From an uncultured Litorilinea sp. (GTDB lineage Bacteria > Chloroflexota > Anaerolineae > Caldilineales > Caldilineaceae): DNA of 5,678 bases. The position numbers and the translations under genes are program-made. The stretch covers positions 1 to 5,678 of the forward strand of contig CAKZVN010000249.1 in NCBI GenBank assembly GCA_937922105.1, read 5' to 3'. Every line of letters starts with the position of its first letter. Within the stretch, counting starts at the first letter, position 1. Of the stretch, positions 1 to 5,678 are shown piece after piece. The notes under the pieces were generated by a model. The model saw nothing but the letters and a program-made list of their open reading frames with translations. It did no database searches and was not told the origin of the DNA.

Positions 1-180
1 ACGTGCGTAGGGTCCTTTGCTTTACTTAGGCAGCCACCGCAGCCGGAGCGACGTTGGCGGTACCGAAAGCAAAGACTTTGCCAGTGTTGGCATTTATAGG
101 TGTGCGCCTATTTTTACGTAGTCGACGCTCTACGGCCTGCAATCAAAGGACAGCCTGCCCCGTCGAAACCGTTCATCCCC
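1..180 (-). ncRNA. ssrA: Transfer-messenger RNA (tmRNA), 5' portion, cut by the window edge
   Basis: tmRNA rescues ribosomes stalled on broken mRNAs. It enters the A site like tRNA-Ala, then acts as a short mRNA adding a degradation tag. Reading the minus strand from 180, the RNA begins GGGGATGAACGG followed by TTTCGACGGGG, the conserved 5' end of the tRNA-like domain (compare GGGG...GGATTCGACGGG in other bacteria). Next comes a stem, CGTAG (134-130) with CTACG (121-117), at the same place as pseudoknot PK1 in Escherichia coli, followed by the usual CGTAAAAA stretch. A second hairpin, ATAGG/CCTAT (111-107 with 100-96), precedes the tag frame. The tag frame is complete at 91-26. The remaining pseudoknots and the 3' half of the tRNA-like domain lie beyond position 1, so only about half of a typical 350-400 nt molecule is present. 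The mature 5' end at 180 is assigned by homology; RNase P normally makes this cut. Confidence 0.93.
26..91 (-). other. tmRNA proteolysis-tag reading frame
   Basis: This is the internal mRNA-like segment of ssrA. The inferred resume codon is GCC (91-89) and a single TAA stop lies at 28-26. It encodes 21 residues starting ANTGKVFAFG and ending APAAVAA. Tags of this family usually start with Ala and end in a small hydrophobic tail such as ALAA, recognised by ClpXP-type proteases; this one ends AVAA. The resume codon sits inside a perfect 5-bp inverted repeat, TGCCA-acac-TGGCA on the minus strand (92-88 with 83-79), which may be a small hairpin. The start of the frame is inferred from tag conventions. 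The stop and the downstream reading are directly visible. Confidence 0.88.
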
Positions 181-201
181 AGAGGCATTCTGCACACTTA
201 C

Positions 202-230
202 TTTATAGCACATACGGGCGAAAAACACAA
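202..230 (-). promoter_or_regulatory. Predicted sigma70-type promoter of ssrA (extended -10)
   Basis: On the minus strand a TATAAA -10 box (207-202) is preceded by TGC, giving the extended -10 form TGnTATAAA. A weaker -35, TTGTGT (230-225), lies at the ideal 17-bp spacing. Transcription would start near 195, leaving roughly 15 nt of leader before the mature tmRNA 5' end at 180. That fits a precursor trimmed by RNase P. Confidence 0.7.
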
Positions 231-354
231 ATCCCTGAACAGGATGCCCACATTCAGGAGCGAATCGTTATCTGAGCAGAGCGAAGCATCGCCGAAACAT
301 TTTGCGAGAATCGAATTTCAGTTTGCACCGCGGATGGATGCCACCCCGTTCATG

Positions 355-370
355 CGGGACAAATGTCCCG
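355..370. promoter_or_regulatory. Candidate operator, perfect palindrome with CRP/FNR-like geometry
   Basis: The sequence CGGGACA-AA-TGTCCCG is a perfect 7-2-7 inverted repeat. Written as GGGAC-N4-GTCCC it has the 5-N4-5 layout of FNR sites (TTGAT-N4-ATCAA), though the half-site bases differ. Its centre lies about 64 bp upstream of the start predicted from the promoter at 393-421, in the range used by activators that bind upstream of the -35. It is not a good terminator: the A-run follows it on the plus strand, and no T-run follows it on the minus strand. The protein that binds it cannot be named from this window. Confidence 0.6.
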
Positions 371-392
371 AAAAAAGGTTGCACCTAACCCT

Positions 393-421
393 TTGCCGTG
401 GACGACCGGTCCATGTATACT
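393..421 (+). promoter_or_regulatory. Predicted sigma70-type promoter of the radical SAM-hemY-transporter operon
   Basis: A -35 like TTGCCG (393-398, four of six consensus bases) and a -10 TATACT (416-421, five of six) are separated by exactly 17 bp. The transcript would start about 426-429, leaving a leader of roughly 115-120 nt before the first start codon at 545. It is the best plus-strand promoter I could find upstream of the operon. Confidence 0.6.
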
Positions 422-446
422 TTTCGCCAGGGTTACCTCAGAAAAG

Positions 447-464
447 CATAGATTAACATAGATT
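447..464. repeat. Tandem direct repeat of CATAGATT, 10-bp period
   Basis: Two identical octamers, CATAGATT at 447-454 and 457-464, are separated by AA, so they repeat once per helical turn on the same DNA face. They lie just downstream of the predicted transcription start, within the untranslated leader. The position would suit a repressor or response-regulator site, but two 8-mers in an AT-rich patch could also be chance. Confidence 0.45.
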
Positions 465-530
465 TTTCCGTCTCTCTGCCGGCCTGCGGCTACCCCGTCA
501 CCGGCGGTGATCACGAAGGTACGGCGCCAG

Positions 531-536
531 AAAGGA
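531..536 (+). promoter_or_regulatory. Ribosome binding site of the radical SAM gene
   Basis: AAAGGA lies 8 nt before the ATG at 545, close to ideal Shine-Dalgarno spacing, and fixes that start. It is the only convincing ribosome binding site among the four plus-strand genes. The next two genes depend on very short or negative spacing, and the fourth has only a weak GTGAGA-like element. Confidence 0.7.
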
Positions 537-544
537 CCCTCCTC

Positions 545-1726
545 ATGCCTCATCCTGCACCCATTGTCTCTGCCGAACCGGCTGCGACCTACCCGCCACC
601 CCGTCTCATCTTCTGGGAGACAACCGCCGGCTGCAACCTGGCGTGCATCCATTGTCGGCGCATCACGCTTGCCGACCAGCTCCTCCCCCAAGACTTGACC
701 ACCGCCGAATCCTTTGACCTGATTGACCAGATTGCCGCCTTTGCGCGTCCTATCTTCGTGCTCTCAGGCGGTGAGCCGCTCTTCCGGCCCGACATCTTTG
801 ACATCGCTCGCCACGCTGCCGACGCCGGTCTCATCGTTGCGCTGGCAACCAACGGCACACTGATTGACGATCACGTTGCGCGCCGCATCAAGGCAAGCGG
901 CATCCAGCGCGTCAGCATCAGCTTTGACGGCGCCGATGCCGCCACCCATAACCTCTTTCGCGGCGCCGGCGCGTTCGAGCGCACGCTGGCAGGCATCCGC
1001 CATCTGCGCGCCCATGACATCCCGTTCCAAATCAACACGACCGTTGCCAACCACAACGCCCACCAGATGCCTGCTACGTTAGAACTCGCCAAGCAGACCG
1101 GCGCGGTCGCGCTCCATCTCTTCCTGCTGGTGCCCGTGGGCTGCGGCATGGAGATCGCGGAAGACCAACAGATCACCCCGGCTAAGTACGAAGAAATTCT
1201 CAATTGGATGTACGACGCCGAAATGGAGGGCAGCATCGAGTTGAAGGCAACCTGCGCGCCCCACTATTTCCGCATCGTCCGCCAGCGCCAAGCCGAGGAG
1301 CGCCGCCAGGGCATCATCCGCGAACGCCCGCAGAGTATGCATCGCCAGGCACACAAAGGCGCCAGCGGTCATCCCCATGCCGCGCCCCCCGGCAGCTCCG
1401 ACCCGCGCCAGGCTATGCAAGCCGCCACCAAAGGCTGTTTAGCCGGCACCGGAGTCTGTTTTGTCAGCCATCGCGGCGAGGTCTTCCCATGCGGCTATCT
1501 GCCCGTCGAGGCAGGCGATATCCGTCGCCAACCCTTCCGTACTATCTGGGAAAGCTCGCCCCTCTTCAGCGAGTTGCGCGACCCCAATCTATTAGGCGGT
1601 AAATGCGGTCTATGCGAATTCAAGCGCGTGTGCAGCGGTTGTCGCGCCCGCGCCTACGGCATGACCCTGGATTATTTGGGTGAGGAACCGTTCTGCACCT
1701 ACGAGCCGCTCAGCGCAAGAATGTGA
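545..1726 (+). CDS. Radical SAM/SPASM protein of the AhbC/AhbD/NirJ tetrapyrrole family
   Basis: This 393-residue cytosolic iron-sulfur enzyme carries the radical SAM cluster motif CxxxCxxC at C30, C34 and C37, preceded by the WETT stretch usual in this family. It also has GGEP at 75-78, TNGT at 102-105 and SISFDG at 124-129. The C-terminal half holds a SPASM-like auxiliary cluster region: C298, C305, C316, then CxxC-x5-CxxC at 354-366, and C384. The segments KATCAPHYFR (234-243), GCLAGTGVCF (297-306) and CGYLPVEAG (316-324) closely resemble AhbD/AhbC (radical conversion of siroheme-derived intermediates to heme) and NirJ (heme d1). Which reaction it performs cannot be settled here. A His/Pro/Gly-rich insert at about 247-293 appears longer than usual. 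It is the first gene of the operon, with HemY 10 bp downstream, which supports a heme role. A generic peptide-maturing SPASM enzyme is less likely given these segments and the neighbour. Confidence 0.93.
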   Translation: MPHPAPIVSAEPAATYPPPRLIFWETTAGCNLACIHCRRITLADQLLPQDLTTAESFDLIDQIAAFARPIFVLSGGEPLFRPDIFDIARHAADAGLIVALATNGTLIDDHVARRIKASGIQRVSISFDGADAATHNLFRGAGAFERTLAGIRHLRAHDIPFQINTTVANHNAHQMPATLELAKQTGAVALHLFLLVPVGCGMEIAEDQQITPAKYEEILNWMYDAEMEGSIELKATCAPHYFRIVRQRQAEERRQGIIRERPQSMHRQAHKGASGHPHAAPPGSSDPRQAMQAATKGCLAGTGVCFVSHRGEVFPCGYLPVEAGDIRRQPFRTIWESSPLFSELRDPNLLGGKCGLCEFKRVCSGCRARAYGMTLDYLGEEPFCTYEPLSARM

Positions 1727-1736
1727 CGCCAGCCCC

Positions 1737-3266
1737 ATGACCCAACGCAACCGTTCCAACGCCACCATACCCACTCACACCGTGACCCAAGTCGCCATCG
1801 TCGGCGGCGGTATCAGCGGTCTTGCCACCGCCTACTACCTCCAGCGCCAAGCTGCCGGCGCAGGCGCGCCCCTCGTCTACACCCTTCTCGAGCGCAGCCC
1901 CTATCCCGGCGGCAAGATTCAGACTGAGACCGTCACCGGCTTCGGCACGAGCGACACCCCTTTTGTCATCGAGGGCGGTCCCGATTCCTTCATCACCCAG
2001 AAGCCCTGGGCCTTGCAGCTGGCACGCGAGATCGGCCTGGGCGATCGCCTGCTCGGCACCAACGACCATCAGCGCAAGGTCTTCGTCCTCCACAAGGGCA
2101 AGCCGACCCCGCTGCCCGACGGCGTCCTCCTGATTGTGCCGACGCGCTTCATGCCCTTTGCCCTCTCCCCGCTCATCTCCCCGCTGGGCAAGTTGCGCAT
2201 GGGCCTGGACTTGTTCATTCCCCCCAAGCGCGACAACCAGGACGAGACTTTGGCCGATTTCATTCGCCGCCGCTTGGGTGACGAGGCGCTGGACAAGATC
2301 GCCGAGCCGCTCATGTCCGGCATCTACAACGCCGAGGCCGAACGCCAAAGCCTGCTGGCAACCTTTCCCCGCTTCCGCGAGATCGAGGCCCAACACGGCA
2401 GCATCATCCGCGGCATGTTGGCGTCGCGGCGCAACGGCAGCGGTCATGGCAGCCCGCCCCCATCGGGCGCGCCCGGCGCCGCGCCGTCCGCCAAGCCACT
2501 CTCCATGTTTGTCTCGCTCCAAGGCGGCACCCAGGAACTGGTAGACACACTGGTCGCCAAACTCACCGGCGATCTGCGCTTCAACACCGGCGTCACCGCC
2601 ATCCGCCCTGCGTCTCCGGCAGGCTATCGCCTGACCCTCAGCGATGGCAGTACGCTGGATGCCCAAGCGGTCGTCCTGGCTACGCCCACCTTCGCCGCCG
2701 CCGATCTTGTCCGCAGCTTTGCTCCCGCGGCTGCTGCACATCTGGACGCCATTCGTTACGTCAGCACCGGCACCATCTCGCTCGGTTTCCGCCGCGCCGA
2801 CATAAACCACCCCCTCAACGGGTTCGGCATCGTCATTCCGCGCAGCGAACAACGGCCCATCAACGCCATCACCTGGAGTTCCACCAAGTTCAACCATCGC
2901 GCACCGGCGGACCATGTGCTCTTGCGCGTCTTCTTCGGCGGCTCGCGCAATCCCGCCATCGTAGACCGCAACGACGACGAAATCCTTGCCGTCGCACGTG
3001 CCGAGTTGCGCGCGCTCATGGGCATCAACGCCACGCCCGTGCTCCACCGCATCTACCGCTGGTACAACGCCACGCCCCAGTACGATGTCGGTCATCTGGA
3101 GCGCGTCGCCGCCATCGAAGCAGCCCTGCCATCCGGTCTCTATGTCACGGGCAGCCCCTACCGTGGGATCGGCATTCCCGACTGTGTTCACCAAGCCCAG
3201 CAAACCGCGACCCAACTGTGGTCGAGTCTTTCTACCCGCCCCATTCCTGAAAGTGTGACCGCATGA
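1737..3266 (+). CDS. hemY: Protoporphyrinogen/coproporphyrinogen oxidase, HemY type
   Basis: This FAD flavoprotein of 509 residues removes six electrons from protoporphyrinogen IX or coproporphyrinogen III, a late heme step (aliases hemG, cgoX). The Rossmann motif GGGISG lies at 23-28 after a beta strand VAIV. LERSPYPGGKIQTE and EGGPDSF follow, then the family stretch YNAEAERQSLLATFPRF, and the C-terminal FAD signature GSPYRGIGIPDC at 472-483. These match the soluble Gram-positive-type family, usually about 470 residues. The excess is partly a Gly/Pro/Ser/Ala-rich insert at about 229-256. ATG at 1737 is chosen because it follows the upstream stop by 10 bp. A GTG at 1680 in the same frame would overlap the upstream gene by 47 bp and add 19 poorly conserved-looking residues. 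There is no clear Shine-Dalgarno, so translation probably depends on coupling. Proto- versus copro-substrate cannot be told from sequence alone. Confidence 0.95.
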   Translation: MTQRNRSNATIPTHTVTQVAIVGGGISGLATAYYLQRQAAGAGAPLVYTLLERSPYPGGKIQTETVTGFGTSDTPFVIEGGPDSFITQKPWALQLAREIGLGDRLLGTNDHQRKVFVLHKGKPTPLPDGVLLIVPTRFMPFALSPLISPLGKLRMGLDLFIPPKRDNQDETLADFIRRRLGDEALDKIAEPLMSGIYNAEAERQSLLATFPRFREIEAQHGSIIRGMLASRRNGSGHGSPPPSGAPGAAPSAKPLSMFVSLQGGTQELVDTLVAKLTGDLRFNTGVTAIRPASPAGYRLTLSDGSTLDAQAVVLATPTFAAADLVRSFAPAAAAHLDAIRYVSTGTISLGFRRADINHPLNGFGIVIPRSEQRPINAITWSSTKFNHRAPADHVLLRVFFGGSRNPAIVDRNDDEILAVARAELRALMGINATPVLHRIYRWYNATPQYDVGHLERVAAIEAALPSGLYVTGSPYRGIGIPDCVHQAQQTATQLWSSLSTRPIPESVTA

Positions 3267-4870
3267 ACACCCTGTCGCGCCGGTCTCTCTCCGGCCTCCT
3301 GCTTGCGCTTCTTGTTCTCAGCGCCTGCGCGCCCGCCGTCGCGCCGTCGGTTGCGCCTGTTGCGCCCCCTGCCGAAGCCGTGCTCGTCCGCGCCATGACC
3401 ACCGAGCCGGCAAAGCTCGACCCACAAGGTCCGCCCAACTCCGGTCTTAGCCTGCTCCTGCCCTATCTTTACGACACCCTCGTCGTGCGGGACGTGGACA
3501 ACACCATCCTGCCCGCGCTGGCGTCGAGTTGGGAAGTCGCCGACGACGGCCTCAGCATCACCATGACCCTCTACCCGGGCGTCACCTTCCATGACGGGGA
3601 ACCGCTCAACGCTGCCGCGGTACAGACTACCTTCGAGCGCTTCAAAGCCGTAGGAACCGCCTCACCCATCTACGAGGGTATCGCGCAATTTGCCGCCATC
3701 GAGACCGTGGATGACCTGACGGTGCGCTTCGTCTTTAACGAACCTGCCGCCAACTTCTGGAGCACGGTGAGCATGCCCTTTGCCGCCATCATCAGCCCCG
3801 CCTCGATCGCCGCAGCCGATGCCGCCGGCGGCGGCACGCTGGTGGGTAGCGGCCCCTTCCGCCTGGAAGAGTGGCAGACCGGCCAATCCATCACCCTCGT
3901 GCGCAACCCGGACTATGCCTGGGGGCCGGCAACCGTCACCAATCGCAACGCGCCCTATCTCGACAAGATGGTCTTCAAGGTCATCCCCGACGCCGCCACC
4001 CAGTTGGCCGCGCTCCAGACCGGTGAAGTAGACGTGCTCTTCATCAATCAGCCGAGCCACAAACTCCAGCTGAGCGCCAACCCGGATGTCACCCTGCACG
4101 AGACGGTGCTCAACAGCCTGATCTATCTCGGCTACAACTGTGCGCGTGCCCCCTTCGACGAGGTACTGGTGCGCCGCGCCCTCTCCCATGCCGTGAACAA
4201 GGCCGAGATTGTCACCTTAGCCCTGGGTGGGTTGGGCCAGGTTGCCGATGCTCCCCTGCCACCCACCTTGCCCGGCTACGACCCCTCCCTGGCGGAAGCC
4301 GGTCAAGCCTACGACCCGGCACTCGCACAGGCCTTGCTGGTCGAGGCCGGCTTCACCCAATCCGCCGACGGCGCATGGTCGCGCGACGGTGTGCGCTTAC
4401 AAGGGCGCTTGCTCACCTCCACGCGCCAGCCCAACGAGGCCATCGCCACTCTGCTCCAAGCCCAATTCGCCGCCATCGGCGTCCCGGTGGAAATCCAGCA
4501 ACTGGACAGTCGCGCGGTCATGGAAGCCACCAGTGCGGGCGAATTTGAGTTCCTCCTGTGGCGTTACGACTGGAACGACCCCGACGCCTTGAACATCTTC
4601 CTCTCCAGCGCGCGCATCGGCAGCACCAACCGCGTCGCCTATAGCAACCCTGCCGTGGACGAATTGCTCCAAGCAGGCGCGCATACCCTCGACCCCGAGG
4701 CCCGCGCCGCTCTCTATGTCGAGGCGCAACGCCTGATCTTAGCCGATGCGCCCTGGCAGCCGCTCTACTATCCGGTAGATGTGATCGCCGTCAGCAATCG
4801 CATCCAGGGGGCCAAGCCCGGTTACATGGGCCGCCTCCTGGTCAACGACGCCAAAGTCATAGGTCGCTAA
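3263..4870 (+). CDS. ABC transporter solute-binding lipoprotein, peptide/nickel (DppA/OppA, SBP_bac_5) family
   Basis: This 535-residue extracytoplasmic receptor delivers its ligand to an ABC importer. The N-terminus is a lipoprotein signal: RR at 6-7, a hydrophobic core at 11-19, and lipobox LSAC (19-22) making C22 the lipidated residue. A Pro/Ala/Val spacer follows to about 38. Family landmarks include the early TEPAKLDP stretch (47-54), LASSWEVADDGLSITMTLYPGVTFHDG (hallmark region 86-112), and GSGPFRLEEW through LVRNPDYAW (195-220). The length is normal for the family. The start ATG overlaps the hemY stop as ATGA, a strong sign of translational coupling. The permease follows after 35 bp. 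Ligand cannot be read from sequence: family members bind di- and oligopeptides, nickel complexes, sugars, 5-aminolevulinate or heme. The heme-gene context makes a tetrapyrrole or precursor ligand worth considering, but this is inference. Confidence 0.95.
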   Translation: MNTLSRRSLSGLLLALLVLSACAPAVAPSVAPVAPPAEAVLVRAMTTEPAKLDPQGPPNSGLSLLLPYLYDTLVVRDVDNTILPALASSWEVADDGLSITMTLYPGVTFHDGEPLNAAAVQTTFERFKAVGTASPIYEGIAQFAAIETVDDLTVRFVFNEPAANFWSTVSMPFAAIISPASIAAADAAGGGTLVGSGPFRLEEWQTGQSITLVRNPDYAWGPATVTNRNAPYLDKMVFKVIPDAATQLAALQTGEVDVLFINQPSHKLQLSANPDVTLHETVLNSLIYLGYNCARAPFDEVLVRRALSHAVNKAEIVTLALGGLGQVADAPLPPTLPGYDPSLAEAGQAYDPALAQALLVEAGFTQSADGAWSRDGVRLQGRLLTSTRQPNEAIATLLQAQFAAIGVPVEIQQLDSRAVMEATSAGEFEFLLWRYDWNDPDALNIFLSSARIGSTNRVAYSNPAVDELLQAGAHTLDPEARAALYVEAQRLILADAPWQPLYYPVDVIAVSNRIQGAKPGYMGRLLVNDAKVIGR

Positions 4871-4905
4871 CCACAGCACCACACTGCCATCGTGAGACGC
4901 AAACC

Positions 4906-5678
4906 ATGCTGCATCACTTGGCCCGGCGCGTTCTAGGCGCAACCCTCGTTCTAGTCGCCGTCAGCGCCGTCACCTTTTTTGTCCTCACGGCTGCTCCAGG
5001 CGATGCCGCCGCCGGTCTCATCGGCGAAACGGCATCGCCGGAGCAACTAGCCCGCTTTCGCAACGAGATGGGGCTGGATCGGCCCGCGCCCGTGCGCTAC
5101 GCCATCTTTCTGCACGACCTCATCCGCCACGGTGATCTGGGCCAATCGCTCATCAGCGGTCGCCCGGTGCGCGATCTCCTGTTGGAGCGCCTGCCCTACA
5201 CCTTGTGGCTCGCGCTCGCCGCGACCACCCTGGCGACAATCGCGGGCGGGATGACCGGCATACTAGCGGCGCGCCGGGCTGGCACTTGGTCCGACACCGC
5301 CATCATGGCTGCGGTCAATCTGGGTGTCGCGCTGCCCAGCTTCTGGTTGGCGCTGCTCCTCGTCATGCTCTTTGCGTTACAACTACGCTGGCTGCCTGTT
5401 TTCGGCGCGGACAGCACACGCCATCTGATTCTCCCCGCCGTCACCCTCGCCTTGCCCACCAGCGCAGTGGTCGCTCGCTTGGTGCGCGCCGCGCTCCTGG
5501 AAGTCCAAAGCGCCGACTATGTGCGCACAGCCCACGCCAAGGGCCTGCCGGCGCGCGCGGTGCTGCGTCGTCACGTGCTCCGCAATGCGTTGATCCCCGT
5601 CAGCACCGTGTTGGGTCTCCACCTGGGTTACCTGCTGGGCGGCGCATTTATCGTCGAGACCATCTTTGCCTGGCCCGG
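4906..5678 (+). CDS. ABC transporter permease, DppB/OppB family (partial, 3' end outside window)
   Basis: The ATG at 4906 opens a frame that stays open to the right edge (257 codons; the family usually has about 300-340). It encodes an inner-membrane channel subunit of a peptide/nickel-type importer. The N-terminus MLHHLARRVLGATLVLVAVSAV (4906 onward) is the family's first transmembrane helix after a short basic stretch. HGDLGQSLISGRPV (75-88) is the family's GxLGxS-like loop. Further hydrophobic segments lie near 98-121, 132-159, 172-195 and 230-255. The EAA coupling loop, which contacts the ATPase, is at 205-232 (YVRTAHAKGL...RRHVLRNALIP). A weak GTGAGA lies 8 nt before the start. It follows the binding-protein gene by 35 bp with no terminator, so it belongs to the same operon. 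A DppC-type partner and ATPase genes would be expected just downstream. Confidence 0.95.
   Translation, partial: MLHHLARRVLGATLVLVAVSAVTFFVLTAAPGDAAAGLIGETASPEQLARFRNEMGLDRPAPVRYAIFLHDLIRHGDLGQSLISGRPVRDLLLERLPYTLWLALAATTLATIAGGMTGILAARRAGTWSDTAIMAAVNLGVALPSFWLALLLVMLFALQLRWLPVFGADSTRHLILPAVTLALPTSAVVARLVRAALLEVQSADYVRTAHAKGLPARAVLRRHVLRNALIPVSTVLGLHLGYLLGGAFIVETIFAWP

Larger units (their letters stand above)
181..544. other. Divergent intergenic region between ssrA and the heme/transport operon
   Basis: No protein gene is supported in these 364 bases. Open frames crossing the left part run antisense through the tmRNA and lack a ribosome binding site or a recognisable product. The region holds the ssrA promoter, a perfect palindrome at 355-370, a plus-strand promoter at 393-421, a tandem octamer repeat at 447-464, and a short inverted repeat TCACC-GGC-GGTGA at 498-510 that overlaps a second palindrome GTGATCAC at 507-514. 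It is visibly more AT-rich than the genes to its right. From about 260 to 350 I see nothing recognisable. Confidence 0.75.

Noticed and set aside
26..142. A minus-strand 38-codon frame ending at 26, at first taken as the tail of a small protein
   Set aside because: It is closed by an upstream TGA and lies wholly inside the tmRNA. Its last 21 codons are the tmRNA tag, so it is not a stand-alone gene.
234..258. Inverted repeat CCTGAA-N13-TTCAGG upstream of the ssrA promoter
   Set aside because: A 6-bp match with a wide spacer is expected by chance in a gap of this size, and nothing else supports a site here.
355..376. Palindrome plus A-run read as a transcription terminator
   Set aside because: A terminator needs a T-run after the hairpin on the transcribed strand. 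Here the plus strand has As after it, and the minus strand has no T-run after it.
54..456. Two plus-strand open frames (54-275 and 100-456) left of the operon
   Set aside because: They run antisense through the tmRNA and its promoter, have no ribosome binding site, and their translations have no recognisable domain and an unnatural composition.
498..514. TCACC-GGC-GGTGA hairpin overlapping GTGATCAC just before the radical SAM ribosome binding site, considered as a riboswitch-like switch
   Set aside because: Both stems are short, and no known riboswitch core is recognisable. The overlap could be coincidental.
1680..1736. Upstream GTG start for hemY
   Set aside because: It would overlap the radical SAM gene by 47 bp and add 19 residues before the already long leader to the FAD motif. 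The ATG at 1737 fits operon spacing better.
1710..3215. A 501-codon minus-strand open frame opposite hemY
   Set aside because: It is a GC-rich antisense shadow. The plus-strand frame carries clear FAD and HemY signatures, whereas the antisense product is low-complexity Gly/Ala/Asp-rich with no domain.
3662..4189. A 175-codon minus-strand open frame opposite the solute-binding protein gene
   Set aside because: It is antisense to a well-supported family member, with no recognisable motif and no ribosome binding site.

Overview
The window reads as chromosomal DNA from a GC-rich bacterium. Gene content and style are compatible with a Chloroflexota (Anaerolineae/Caldilinea-like) genome: a Gram-positive-type HemY, AhbC/AhbD/NirJ-like radical SAM chemistry, a lipoprotein solute-binding protein, and Pro/Ala/His-rich linkers. 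This placement is an inference from overall flavour, not from a phylogenetic marker.

Layout. (i) Positions 1-180, minus strand: the 5' part of a transfer-messenger RNA gene (ssrA) running off the left edge. It includes the conserved 5' end of the tRNA-like domain, a PK1-type stem and the complete tag reading frame, whose peptide starts ANTGKVF and ends AVAA. It has its own extended -10 promoter at 202-230. (ii) Positions 181-544: a divergent, protein-free intergenic region. It holds the ssrA promoter, a perfect GGGAC-N4-GTCCC palindrome at 356-369 (355-370 with the flanking C/G pair), a good sigma70-type promoter at 393-421, and a tandem CATAGATT repeat in the leader. (iii) Positions 545 to the right edge, plus strand: one apparent operon. 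It encodes a radical SAM/SPASM enzyme of the AhbC/AhbD/NirJ type (545-1726), a HemY-type porphyrinogen oxidase (1737-3266), a peptide/nickel-type ABC solute-binding lipoprotein (3263-4870) and a DppB/OppB-type permease (from 4906, cut by the window end).

How it fits together. The first two genes are both tetrapyrrole (heme) enzymes but belong to routes normally considered alternatives. AhbC/AhbD/NirJ act on siroheme-derived intermediates, while HemY oxidises protoporphyrinogen or coproporphyrinogen. The enzyme genes are joined to a Dpp-family uptake system by a 4-bp ATGA stop/start overlap. Dpp systems in other bacteria are known to carry dipeptides, 5-aminolevulinate and heme, so one idea is that the importer supplies a heme precursor, heme or peptide to this pathway. 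The palindrome has the same 5-N4-5 geometry as CRP/FNR-family sites and lies about 64 bp upstream of the predicted transcription start. That suggests, without proving, redox- or heme-linked control of the operon.
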